A stretch of 64,000 nucleotides of DNA from JAJDFU01 sp964595955 (GTDB lineage: Bacteria > Bacteroidota > Bacteroidia > Chitinophagales > Saprospiraceae): the NCBI GenBank assembly GCA_964595955.1, contig CAZQSF010000007.1:6667-70666 (forward strand), read 5' to 3'. The notes beneath the pieces were generated by a model. It was given only the letters and a program-made list of their open reading frames with translations. It had not been told where the DNA came from and made no database searches. Below, piece after piece: positions 20,951 through 28,871 of this stretch; the first letter of the stretch is position 1; each line of letters starts with the position of its first letter. The position numbers and the translations under genes are program-made.

Positions 20951-21880
20951 TCAGGGCCGGGCGCCAAAAAAGCCGCGAACGACCTTCCAGCGGTAATCGA
21001 TCAGATGACGGAATACGGCCGGGCGCCCACCGAGAAGGTAGCCCAGGGCAAGGCCGATGGCTGCAATGAATTTGAGTAAAATCAGAACACCGGCCCGGAA
21101 GCAGGCCCAGCCCGGCCGTTCGCAGTACAGCATCCGGTGGGTCTGGCCCAGGCCGAAGGCCAGTTTGTCCATGTAGGGCTGCCCCACCCGGTCCGCAGCG
21201 ATCTGGTGGTAGACTTTCACGCTGGGATCGTAGTAGTAAGCCATGCCCGCCTGCCGGATGCGCGCGAAGAGATCCTTTTCTTCGGCCCCCAACATTTGCT
21301 TGCCCTTCCGCCCCAGATTGACGTCGAACCCGCCAAGCCGGTCAAAAACTTCGCGCCGAAAAGACATGTTGCACCCGATGGGATACCCTTGCCCCCGGTA
21401 CGAAAAGGGGCGATCGCCCTTGTCGTAGTGGCTGAAGTAGAGGCTGGCGCTGAACCGGTTGAACCACTTGGGGCACCGGGTCTCGAATTTGGCAATCACT
21501 TTGCCGCCCAGGGCAAATGCCTGCGGGTGAGCCTCGAAGAAATCGAGAATCCGCTGCCCCGCATCCGGCATAGCGATGGCATCGTCGTCAAAAAAAGTGA
21601 GGATTTGCCCCCGCGATTCGGCCAGGCCCCGGTTGCGCGCATGGGAAAGCCCCTGCTGCTCTTCGATGTGATATTGGACATTCAGCTCCGGATGGCGGGC
21701 CAGGAATGCCCCGGCGATGCGGTGGGTGCTGTCGGTGGAATTGTTGTTGATGAGTACGATCTCAAACGCCCCCGGATCGAGTTTCTGGTTTGCCAGGCTG
21801 TCCAGGCAGTCGGGCAGAAACTTTTCCCGGTTGTAGGTACAAATGATCAGGGACAGGGAGACGGACATGGACCTAGGCAT
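20951..21880 (-). CDS. Glycosyltransferase family 2
   Basis: 309 residues, or 305 from the inner ATG at 21868. A GT-A fold enzyme: the N-terminal SLSLIICTYNREKFLPDCLDS is the nucleotide-binding start, NNNSTDSTH follows, and the metal-binding DxD-like element is FFDDDAIAMPD (about residue 95). EEKDLFARIRQAG is a typical acidic catalytic region. A C-terminal hydrophobic segment (LILLKFIAAIGLALGYLLGG) suggests membrane association. It stands alone on the minus strand with its own promoter. The sugar is unknown. Confidence 0.88.
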   Translation of the reverse strand: MPRSMSVSLSLIICTYNREKFLPDCLDSLANQKLDPGAFEIVLINNNSTDSTHRIAGAFLARHPELNVQYHIEEQQGLSHARNRGLAESRGQILTFFDDDAIAMPDAGQRILDFFEAHPQAFALGGKVIAKFETRCPKWFNRFSASLYFSHYDKGDRPFSYRGQGYPIGCNMSFRREVFDRLGGFDVNLGRKGKQMLGAEEKDLFARIRQAGMAYYYDPSVKVYHQIAADRVGQPYMDKLAFGLGQTHRMLYCERPGWACFRAGVLILLKFIAAIGLALGYLLGGRPAVFRHLIDYRWKVVRGFFGARP

Positions 21881-21896
21881 TGTGAATACGGCTTCG

Positions 21897-21924
21897 CAAA
21901 GGTAGGATTTCCCGTAATTTCCAA
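21897..21924 (-). promoter_or_regulatory. Promoter of the GT2 gene (TTG-N17-TACCTTTG)
   Basis: Minus strand has an exact Bacteroidota -7 box TACCTTTG (21897-21904) preceded, 17 bp away, by TTG (21922-21924). The box lies 16 bp before the first ATG (21880) and 28 bp before the second (21868). Best-formed promoter in this window. Confidence 0.55.
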
Positions 21925-21947
21925 GCCCTTGCCGAAAATGAGCCCTT

Positions 21948-22046
21948 ATACCGTTTCAAGTATGAAATGACCTGTCCCGCTTTAAAATAGGTTGGATGCA
22001 GAAACTGAACCTATTTTGAAAGCGGGATTCATACTTGAAGCGGTAT
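21948..22046. repeat. Large imperfect inverted repeat 1
   Basis: Left arm 21948-21993 and right arm 22008-22046 pair almost throughout around a 14-nt centre. ATACCGTTTCAAGTATGA is mirrored by TCATACTTGAAGCGGTAT, and CCCGCTTTAAAATAGGTT by AACCTATTTTGAAAGCGGG. The left arm carries an extra 10-nt stretch (AATGACCTGT). It lies between divergent promoters and directly abuts a second inverted repeat. Confidence 0.8.
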
Positions 22047-22047
22047 T

Positions 22048-22106
22048 CACGGTTTTCAGGATAAAATAGGTCTTGGTTGAAAGGTCATTTTATCCTGAAA
22101 ACCGTG
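22048..22106. repeat. Perfect 20-bp inverted repeat 2
   Basis: CACGGTTTTCAGGATAAAAT (22048-22067) and its exact reverse complement (22087-22106) flank a 19-nt loop. AGGTCATTT at 22082-22090 is also complementary to AAATGACCT in the left arm of the neighbouring repeat (21965-21973), so the two repeats could form an alternative joint fold. No T-run follows on either strand that would make it a simple terminator. Confidence 0.85.
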
Positions 22107-22113
22107 TAATGAT

Positions 22114-22121
22114 TAGCTTTG
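22114..22121 (+). promoter_or_regulatory. -7 box of the GT42/DUF115-like gene
   Basis: TAGCTTTG, exact match to TAnnTTTG, 21 bp before the ATG at 22143. It overlaps the alternative TTG start (22119), which argues for the ATG. The inverted repeat ending at 22106 covers the expected -33 region. Confidence 0.5.
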
Positions 22122-22142
22122 AGGCATTTCCGGACAATTGCC

Positions 22143-23027
22143 ATGGACCAAGAACGCGCGAAGTATCTTTTTGACCAAACCTCGGCAAGCCTGCAGTCAC
22201 TGGCCAAGGTATTGTTGATCTCCTCCTTTCGCTCGAGGCAGCTGCCTCGGGCAGACCGAAACAAGCTCGTCGTTTTCGGGAACGGCCCCTCTTTTTCCGA
22301 AGCGGCACCTCAGCTCCCCCCCCAAGCCGAACAGGCCACGTATTTGGGCGTCAACTTTTTTGTCGAGTCGGACTGGTTTGATATCCTGCAACCATCTCAC
22401 TACGTGATCTCCGCACCGGAATTCTGGTTGCCCAAAGTGACTCCCCGTTGGGCAAGCCGGCGTGCTCGCTTTTTCGAACGCCTATCCCAACGGACATCCT
22501 GGCCCATGCACTTTCTGCTTCCCGCCAAAGCCAAAGGGACGGCAGCTATCCGGGACCTCGCCCAAAGCGCTCCTAGGCTGAAACTCCATTATTACAATAC
22601 CACTCCGGTGGAGGGATATCCGGCGCTGGCCCATGGCCTTTACCGCCGAAACCTGGGCATGCCGAGGCCGCAAAACGTACTTATCCCCTCCCTTATGCTG
22701 GGCATCAATATGGGCTTCCACGAGATCTACCTGCTCGGGGCAGACCACAATTGGCTGCCGGAAATCCGCGTGATGGAGGACAATACGGTGCTCCTCACGC
22801 AAAAACATTTCTACGACTACCAGGAAGCGAAGGCCAAAAGCATGAAATGGCTGGATGGCAGCGACCGCCGGCTCCACGAAATCCTGCACAAGTTCTACCA
22901 CTCCTTTCGGGCGTACTTTCTCATCCGCGAGTATGCCGAGCAGGAACAGGTCGACATATACAATGCCACCCCGGGTTCGTTTATCGATGCGTTCCCGCGA
23001 AAAACGCTATCCGCTATTTTTTCATAG
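22143..23027 (+). CDS. GT42/DUF115 (Maf)-like putative nonulosonic-acid transferase
   Basis: 294 residues from the ATG at 22143. The Rossmann-like nucleotide site is KLVVFGNGPSFSE (about residues 39-51), comparable to the NGPS loop of Campylobacter Cst sialyltransferases (GT42) and of DUF115/Maf flagellin glycosylation proteins. A second conserved block, VLIPSLMLGINMGFHEIYLLGADHNW, matches the region of those families that closes the CMP-sugar site. The C-terminus VDIYNATPGSFIDAFPR also parallels GT42. It lies beside a pse-type operon, so CMP-pseudaminate or a relative is the likely donor. Family assignment is from motif recall; transferase activity is inferred. Confidence 0.65.
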   Translation: MDQERAKYLFDQTSASLQSLAKVLLISSFRSRQLPRADRNKLVVFGNGPSFSEAAPQLPPQAEQATYLGVNFFVESDWFDILQPSHYVISAPEFWLPKVTPRWASRRARFFERLSQRTSWPMHFLLPAKAKGTAAIRDLAQSAPRLKLHYYNTTPVEGYPALAHGLYRRNLGMPRPQNVLIPSLMLGINMGFHEIYLLGADHNWLPEIRVMEDNTVLLTQKHFYDYQEAKAKSMKWLDGSDRRLHEILHKFYHSFRAYFLIREYAEQEQVDIYNATPGSFIDAFPRKTLSAIFS

Positions 23028-23061
23028 GAAGGAAGCCTGCCTTGGGTGTTTTCCGCTCATG

Positions 23062-24120
23062 TCAGGCTTCTGCCGAGAGGTGATCCCAGCTTAGCGGGGT
23101 TCCTTTGGGAATAGCCGTTCGGGCTCTGCGCCCCAGAATTTCGCTCAGATATCTGGGTGCCAGCCCGAGACCCGGCCGGATAGATCGCACATTGTCCCGG
23201 CTTACTTCCTCCCCTTCCGCGATATCCCGCACGGCAAACAGGGAGCGGGCCATCCTTCGCCCCTTGCGCTGCTTGTCGGTGAGTTCCAGGGTGCCGGTTC
23301 CCAGAGCTTTTTCGGTTTTTCGCACCTCCTCGACCATGGTCTTGAATTCGGCTGGGTTGAGGGAAAAAGAACTGTCTACCCCACCCAGCGATCGATCCAG
23401 AATGAAGTGCTTTTCGATGATCCGCCCGCCCAATGCGACCGAGCTGACAGGTACGACGGTTTCCATCGTGTGGTCGGACAGCCCCACGACGGTATCAAAG
23501 GTGCGGGCCAGGGTGGGAATGGCCAGCAGGTTCACCTCGTCCAGCGGCGTGGGGTAGGCTGTAGTACACTTGAGCAAGGCAAGTTGGTCGTTGCCTGCCC
23601 GGCGGCAAGTGTCCACGGCCAGGCGAATGTCCTCTTCCTCAGCTATGCCGGTGCTGATGATGACCGGCTTTCCCGTTCGGGCCACACTTTCGATGAGAGG
23701 AACATCCGTGATCTCCGGCGAAGCGATTTTGTAGGCCGGCACCTGCAGTTCTTCCAGCAGATCCACAGCCGTGAAATCAAAAGGCGAAGAAAAAAAGACC
23801 AGCCCCAAATCGCGAGCCACTTTCTGCAAATCGGCATGCCATTCCCAGGGCGTGTAGGCCTTGGTGTAGAGATCGTACAGCTTCTGTCCGGCCCAGGGGC
23901 TATCTTCCCGGGTCCGAAAATGCGGCAAGTCGCTGTCCAGGGTGATGGTGTCGGGCCGGTAGGTCTGCAGTTTGATGGCATCGGCCCCAGCATTCTTGGC
24001 CGCTTCGAGGGTCTTGACGGCCAGGTCGAAATCCTGATTGTGGTTGGCAGACAGCTCCGCGATGATAAATACGTGGGAATCCTGGCCGATAGTACGGCCG
24101 GCGATCTCAATGGTTTTCAT
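23062..24120 (-). CDS. pseI: Pseudaminic acid synthase (NeuB family)
   Basis: 352 residues. Condenses phosphoenolpyruvate with a 6-deoxy-2,4-diacetamido hexose to form a nine-carbon nonulosonic acid. NeuB signatures: FIIAELSANHNQ, AGADAIKLQTY, FFSSPFD, YKIASPEI and GLSDHTM. PseI-type features are KAYTPWEWH and GGVDSSFSLNPAEF. The C-terminal SAF/antifreeze-like domain covers about residues 290-350 (RSLFAVRDIAEGEEVSRDN). Last gene of the seven-gene minus-strand operon; its start overlaps the wbqC-like gene by 14 bp. A legionaminate or neuraminate product is less likely given PseB, C and G upstream. Confidence 0.88.
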   Translation of the reverse strand: MKTIEIAGRTIGQDSHVFIIAELSANHNQDFDLAVKTLEAAKNAGADAIKLQTYRPDTITLDSDLPHFRTREDSPWAGQKLYDLYTKAYTPWEWHADLQKVARDLGLVFFSSPFDFTAVDLLEELQVPAYKIASPEITDVPLIESVARTGKPVIISTGIAEEEDIRLAVDTCRRAGNDQLALLKCTTAYPTPLDEVNLLAIPTLARTFDTVVGLSDHTMETVVPVSSVALGGRIIEKHFILDRSLGGVDSSFSLNPAEFKTMVEEVRKTEKALGTGTLELTDKQRKGRRMARSLFAVRDIAEGEEVSRDNVRSIRPGLGLAPRYLSEILGRRARTAIPKGTPLSWDHLSAEA

Positions 24121-24868
24121 ATCCTTTCTGTTTGCGTACGGCCGCTACGGACCAGGGGGTTCTTCGTCCCGAGCGAATGATGGCCAACGCTTGTTCCGTT
24201 CCAACGTTAAAAAGCAGGTCCAGGATGCACATGTAGGGCAGAAATTCGCCGTGCAACTGCGGGTATTCGGGATGCTCGTAGTGGTGGTACACCAGCTCAA
24301 TGCCGGCCTGCCCAAAGGCACCCGCCGGACCTTCGGCCTCGATGTAGTCAGCAGACCCCAGGGCGGAGAGATAGCTGTCGGCTTCGAGAGCCCGGCAGAG
24401 GGCAACGAGGCGATGGTCTTTCTGGCCGCCGATGCCATCCAACCCGCTGGCCGCCACGAAAGGAGTTTCGATGCGCAGTTGCCCGGCAAAATGCGCAATC
24501 AAGGAGCGGTTCATATCGCCCAGCATCTCGGGTGCATTCTGCAAAGCCCGCTCAAAAGGATGAAAAACCTGCTCGAAAAAAGGAGTTTTACTGTACGCCT
24601 GCTGTATACTGCGCAGGTGTTTGTCCGTCCAGCCGTGCTCCGGATTGGTGCGAGTGTTGGCATAGAGTCGCTCGTGGCGGGGCCGCTCCTTGAGGATGGA
24701 CACAGAAAGCATTTGCTCGCCCTGGGCAGTTTTAATGCGATTGCGCACCCCCCAACTCCGCTTGACCACCTGGACATCGTCCAGAAAAACGAACGCGTCC
24801 ACCTGATCGATCATATCAAAGTAACCGATCCAGGGTAGGTAGGTGGGTTGCATAATAGCTATTCGCAT
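24107..24868 (-). CDS. WbqC-like family protein
   Basis: 253 residues, full length for the WbqC family (PF08889). The diagnostic opening MRIAIMQPTYLPWIGYFDMI, FVFLDDVQ and the RSWGVRNRIKT element are present, with GADSYLSALG-like DSYLSALGSADYIE later. Members occur in O-antigen and nonulosonic acid gene sets, but their reaction is not established. Overlaps the sulfotransferase gene by 10 bp and pseI by 14 bp, so it is translated with both. It occupies the place where a PseH acetyltransferase would be expected in the pathway gene set. Confidence 0.88.
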   Translation of the reverse strand: MRIAIMQPTYLPWIGYFDMIDQVDAFVFLDDVQVVKRSWGVRNRIKTAQGEQMLSVSILKERPRHERLYANTRTNPEHGWTDKHLRSIQQAYSKTPFFEQVFHPFERALQNAPEMLGDMNRSLIAHFAGQLRIETPFVAASGLDGIGGQKDHRLVALCRALEADSYLSALGSADYIEAEGPAGAFGQAGIELVYHHYEHPEYPQLHGEFLPYMCILDLLFNVGTEQALAIIRSGRRTPWSVAAVRKQKGYENH

Positions 24869-25797
24869 AGTCCTCTTCGTTGAAGGGCGTCCAGTAATGG
24901 GCCGGCATCAGCCGGCCAGTCGTAGGCAGTGGGTGTCACGGGCTTGAAGTCCCGATTGCGCCAGGTCCAGTCGTATCCCCATTTCGATAAAGCTTCTTTG
25001 ATGCGCCGCAGGCTGCTCTCGGGGTCATCACAAAGGTTCTCGTAGGAAAGCACGATCTGCCGCTCGGCCGGCAGGATCTGAAATTGCTCCTGCAGGGCTC
25101 GCTGGGTCCATTCGAGCTGTACAGCGATCTTCTCGGGCAGCGCTGCCCCTTGAACGGCTTGCCAGCCGGAGGGCTTTATGAAATACCAGCCGTCCGGACT
25201 GCCCTGATAGCGCTCGCGATGGCGCCAGAAGGAACGAGCTACATCCTTCAGATCGCGCCGGATGTACAAGAAAAAGGCCGTGGGAAAAAGCTCGGCTAAA
25301 AAGAGGGTCTGCAAGGGCAGAGCCGCAGCATTCTTGAATACCATGGGCAGCTCCCAGGCAGACTCCATCAGTGCCACCTCTGCCCGAAGGCCTTTGCGAT
25401 CCACCTGCGCCTGTTGGTCGGCATCCAGAAAGTGGCTATCCGAGAAGGGCAGCCAATGTTGCCAGAAATAGCCGAACTCGTGCGGACCATCGTAACCGGC
25501 CGTGAAACCCACCTCGGATTCCAGGACAAGGTTCAGCGGTGCGGCGGCCTTGCTGTTCAATGCCCGCACCAACTGGCAACCCACCCCTGGCGCCAGCCAA
25601 AACTTGGCAATGAGGTTGTTCACATACCCCAATTGAACATGCCGGATGAGCATCTGCGTGAGCAGGGTCGTCCCCGAACGCGGCAGGCCCATGACGAACA
25701 ACACAGGCTTTTTCGGGCCATCCATCCCGCTGCGCAAACGCTCCTCCAGAGGCTGGAGGCGTTCGTTCATTTGCCGTATGACCCGATCAGTTTCCAT
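24859..25797 (-). CDS. Sulfotransferase family protein
   Basis: 312 residues from the ATG at 25797; the longer frame lies inside pseG. The PAPS 5'-phosphosulfate loop is VMGLPRSGTTLLTQML (about residues 34-49) and the 3'-phosphate site is YIRRDLKDVARSFWRHRERY (about 170-190, with the Arg and Ser). This is the Sulfotransferase_3 type acting on carbohydrates or small molecules. It overlaps pseG by 11 bp and the wbqC-like gene by 10 bp, tying sulfation to the nonulosonic acid pathway. PAPS-synthesis genes are not in the window. Whether the sugar or a neighbouring glycan residue is sulfated is unknown. Confidence 0.82.
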   Translation of the reverse strand: METDRVIRQMNERLQPLEERLRSGMDGPKKPVLFVMGLPRSGTTLLTQMLIRHVQLGYVNNLIAKFWLAPGVGCQLVRALNSKAAAPLNLVLESEVGFTAGYDGPHEFGYFWQHWLPFSDSHFLDADQQAQVDRKGLRAEVALMESAWELPMVFKNAAALPLQTLFLAELFPTAFFLYIRRDLKDVARSFWRHRERYQGSPDGWYFIKPSGWQAVQGAALPEKIAVQLEWTQRALQEQFQILPAERQIVLSYENLCDDPESSLRRIKEALSKWGYDWTWRNRDFKPVTPTAYDWPADAGPLLDALQRRGLCE

Positions 25798-26842
25798 TCG
25801 CCCCGAAACTCCGGATTTTTTCAGCCACGGCCAAAACCCCTTGTGGGTTGATCCTGTCGCGCATACGCCCTGCGCGTTCCCGGCGCTCGGCCGGGTCCTG
25901 CAGAATTCGAGAAAAGATGTCCAGGAAGGCGTCATCGGATAGCTGCGGGGCAGGTCCTGCGAAGAAAATGCTGCCCAGCTCATCCAATTTGGCAGCTGTT
26001 CGGATTTCCCGCTCCGAGGAAGGAAGTACGAGATTGGGCACTTCCAGTAGCCCCAGCTCCCAGGCGGTAAAGCCGCCGGCCGTTACCGCCAGATCGCAAC
26101 CGGCCATTAGCTCACGCATGCGGTTGGTGTTTCGGTACAACTCGACGCCGGGGTACTGCGATGCAAAGGCCTGAAGGGCTTCCCATCCGGGATAAAGCCC
26201 CCCGACAACGACCACGTATTCCAGCGCTGGAAAAGCCGCCAGAAGAAGCCCAAGGATGCGTAGGGTGAGCCCTCCCACATCCCGGCCTCCGAAGTTGAGG
26301 AATACCCTTCGGACCGCTGAGACCGGCGGCTGCCGTCCGAAGCGACCCTCCCGAAAGGCCGGCGCTGCAATGAAATACTCCAAGCCCAGCAGCAGTTCCG
26401 TTTCGGGCCCCACCTCATAGCAGTGGTCCAAGGCACGTGGGTTCTGGTTGTGTAGAATATCCACGTCGAAAGCGCCCTCGATGCGAAAAACGATCATCAT
26501 CAGGCGAATTCCCCGCTCCCGAATAGCCCGATGAAAAGTGGGTTGGTAAAAGGCGGAACGGTCGTCGTCTATGACCAGCCAGGGATACGGGCCGGGGATA
26601 CCGCCGGCCAGAATCGGGTTGGCCAGCAAGCCGGCATCGGTCAGGCTGCTCTCTGCCAGCACAATATGCTCAAAATCAGCCGCCCTGACCTTTTCCCGGG
26701 CAAAATCAGCGCCCTCCCGAAGCAAAAAAGTACAAGTGTGGCCGCCCTCCCGCAACACCTCAGCCAGCCAGATGCAACGCAGCACGTGCCCCGAACCCGT
26801 GGACGGGGAAGCATCGGCCAGGAAGAAAACCGGCGCTCTCAT
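25787..26842 (-). CDS. pseG: UDP-2,4-diacetamido-2,4,6-trideoxy-beta-L-altropyranose hydrolase
   Basis: 351 residues. Removes UDP from the altrose derivative before condensation by PseI. GT-B-like fold. The N-terminal signature FLADASPSTGSGHVLRCIWLA holds the catalytic His of the GxGHxxR motif. VFLNFGGRDVGGLTLRIL and the C-terminal UDP site (CDLAVTAGGFTAWELGLLEVPN) are as in PseG/SpsG. The start codon overlaps the stop of the spsF-like gene as ATGA, indicating translational coupling. Confidence 0.88.
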   Translation of the reverse strand: MRAPVFFLADASPSTGSGHVLRCIWLAEVLREGGHTCTFLLREGADFAREKVRAADFEHIVLAESSLTDAGLLANPILAGGIPGPYPWLVIDDDRSAFYQPTFHRAIRERGIRLMMIVFRIEGAFDVDILHNQNPRALDHCYEVGPETELLLGLEYFIAAPAFREGRFGRQPPVSAVRRVFLNFGGRDVGGLTLRILGLLLAAFPALEYVVVVGGLYPGWEALQAFASQYPGVELYRNTNRMRELMAGCDLAVTAGGFTAWELGLLEVPNLVLPSSEREIRTAAKLDELGSIFFAGPAPQLSDDAFLDIFSRILQDPAERRERAGRMRDRINPQGVLAVAEKIRSFGANGN

Positions 26843-27687
26843 GAGGTAGATTTCAGGTCGTTCAAAAGAGCTAGGGCACGCTGAAGCCCGTTTTTATCGG
26901 CATACGTTTTAAGCTCGGCCAGCTCGTCGGCCAGGTTGCGGCGCAGGGATTTTTGACCGATCGCTCGATTGATCTGCTCCAGCCAGGGCTTTTCGCGCAG
27001 CAACGCCAAGATATCGGGTAGGCCAAAGAGGGGATTTTCGTCGTAGAGGTGATCGTAAATTGCGCAGAGCAACCAGTAATCGGACCAGGTGTCGAGAGTG
27101 AGCCGCAGATCGGGTCGGGACAAAGCCTCCGGTGCCCGAACCAAATGCAGGCGAAAACGATCGGGATGCGACTTGTAAAAAAAAGGAGTTACATGCTCCC
27201 GCTCATACGCATGGGTGGCCTTTTGGCAGGCCTCTTCCAAAAGAGCAAAGGAAAAGACGCTCTGGTCGATACCAATGGGAAAAGTGCGTTCCATCCCGCT
27301 GGAAGTAAAGTCGGCTCCATAGAGCAAATGCTCGCTTACCACCTGGTCCAGGATGTTGGGATCCAGGCAAGGACAGTCACTGGTGACCCGAACTACGAGT
27401 TCAGCCCCGAATTCTTTGGCGGCCTGGCCGTATCGCTCCAGCACGTTCTCTTCACTCCCCCGGAAGCAGCCCGTAGCCCGGCGCCGGCACAGGTCCTCCA
27501 CCGGGTCATCGCCTGGATTGGTCGTAGTGGCAACGACCACTTCATCTATCCGGGCAGCGGCCCGGGCCCGGGTAATGACCTGTTCCAGCGCACTCACTTC
27601 TCCCCCGTACGGCAGGGGTTTGAGGATCTTGCCGGGTAAGCGGCTCGAGCTCATGCGAGCTTGAATGATGCAAACGGTTTTTCCCAT
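26839..27687 (-). CDS. SpsF-like CMP-sugar cytidylyltransferase (PseF role)
   Basis: 282 residues. Nucleotidyltransferase with the start VCIIQARMSSSRLPGKILKPL, the pyrophosphorylase-type signature of SpsF/PseF relatives that bind CTP. VRVTSDCPCLDPNILD supplies the metal-binding aspartates. It closely follows the SpsF subgroup of Bacillus spore-coat clusters and differs from the shorter Campylobacter PseF. Expected to activate the nonulosonic acid to its CMP form, the donor for transfer. It overlaps pseG by 4 bp and lies 11 bp after pseC. Confidence 0.82.
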   Translation of the reverse strand: MGKTVCIIQARMSSSRLPGKILKPLPYGGEVSALEQVITRARAAARIDEVVVATTTNPGDDPVEDLCRRRATGCFRGSEENVLERYGQAAKEFGAELVVRVTSDCPCLDPNILDQVVSEHLLYGADFTSSGMERTFPIGIDQSVFSFALLEEACQKATHAYEREHVTPFFYKSHPDRFRLHLVRAPEALSRPDLRLTLDTWSDYWLLCAIYDHLYDENPLFGLPDILALLREKPWLEQINRAIGQKSLRRNLADELAELKTYADKNGLQRALALLNDLKSTS

Positions 27688-27698
27688 AGGTAACTCGA

Positions 27699-28871
27699 TC
27701 AGCGCTCAGTAGCCCCCTCCTGGGTGATAAAGCCCAGGACCTGATCAATGACGTAATCCTGTTCTTCCTCACCAAGAGTGGGGTACATGGGCAGGCTGAG
27801 GCAATGCTCGTAATAGGCCTCGGCATGGGGCAGATCGCCCTCTTCCCAGCCGAACTGCCGGTAGTAGGGCTGCAGATGGACCGGAATGTAGTGCACCTGA
27901 GCGAAGATGCCCTTTTGGCGCAGGTGGTCGTACAGGGCGCGGCGGTCCGGCACCTGAATGACGTACAGATGATACGCGTGGTGGAAGCCGGTTGCCGGGG
28001 AGATGGTCTGCACTTCAGTGCCGTCGAAGGCTTCATCGTAGCGCCCGGCAATAGCCCGGCGGCGGGCCAGCCCCTCTTCCGCCCGGCTGAGCTGGCTTTG
28101 GCCAAGGGCCGCCTGTATGTCGGTAATCCGGTAATTGTAGCCCAGTTCTACCATCTCGTAGTACCAGCCCCCGTGGTTTTCACGCAGAAGGTCTTCGCGC
28201 TTGGTAATGCCGTGGGTACGCAGGAAAAGCAGGCGGTCATAGAGGTCCTTCCGGTTCGTGGTGATCATGCCCCCTTCCCCGCTGGCGATGTGCTTCACCG
28301 GATGAAAGGAAAAAATGGCCAAATCGGCATAGGCCCCGTTGCCGCATCGTTGGATCTCCCCCTGGGCATCGGTATAGGTACCACCGGGCGCGTGGCAGGA
28401 GTCTTCGATAATCCAGAGGCCGTGCGCGTCAGCCAATCGCCGGAAGGCATCCATCTGGACGGGATAACCGGCAAAGTCCACCGGAATGACTCCGGCATAG
28501 GTGCCGGGGGGCGAGGCTTCCAGCAGGGACTCCACCCGGGCGAGGTCCAGTAAAACGGTTTCCGGGTCGATGTCGGCAAAGACGACCTCTCCCCCGGCAT
28601 AGCGAATGCAATTGGCTGAGGCCGCAAAGGTGATGGGACTGGTGATGACCTTCTGGCCGGGTTCTACATCCAGGGCCAGGGCGCAAAGGTGGAGAGCGGC
28701 CGTACCGTTGGAAACGGCCACGGCATAGCGCGCCCCGACGTATTCGGCAAAGGATCGTTCAAAAGCATCGATGCGGGGGCCCTGCGTCAGGAAGTCGGAC
28801 TTCAGCACTTCGACCACCGCCTCGATATCGGCCTGGGTGATATGCTGGCGTCCGTAGGGTATATTTCTCAT
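27699..28871 (-). CDS. pseC: UDP-4-amino-4,6-dideoxy-beta-L-AltNAc transaminase
   Basis: 390 residues from the ATG at 28871 (MRNIPYGRQHITQADIEAV); the longer frame runs into pseB. A DegT/DnrJ/EryC1 PLP-dependent aminotransferase. The PLP lysine is in FHPVKHIASGEGGMI, and SNGTAALHLCALAL and VDFAGYP are typical. It aminates C4 of the PseB product. The start ATGA overlaps the pseB stop by 4 bp. The tail (QPYYRQFGWEEGDLP, SLPMYPTLGEEEQDYV) is standard for the family. Confidence 0.92.
   Translation of the reverse strand: MRNIPYGRQHITQADIEAVVEVLKSDFLTQGPRIDAFERSFAEYVGARYAVAVSNGTAALHLCALALDVEPGQKVITSPITFAASANCIRYAGGEVVFADIDPETVLLDLARVESLLEASPPGTYAGVIPVDFAGYPVQMDAFRRLADAHGLWIIEDSCHAPGGTYTDAQGEIQRCGNGAYADLAIFSFHPVKHIASGEGGMITTNRKDLYDRLLFLRTHGITKREDLLRENHGGWYYEMVELGYNYRITDIQAALGQSQLSRAEEGLARRRAIAGRYDEAFDGTEVQTISPATGFHHAYHLYVIQVPDRRALYDHLRQKGIFAQVHYIPVHLQPYYRQFGWEEGDLPHAEAYYEHCLSLPMYPTLGEEEQDYVIDQVLGFITQEGATER

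Noticed and set aside
23033..23070. GAAGCCTG/CAGGCTTC inverted repeat between the GT42-like and pseI stops
   Set aside because: An 8-bp stem with a 22-nt loop and no T-run on either strand; could be chance.
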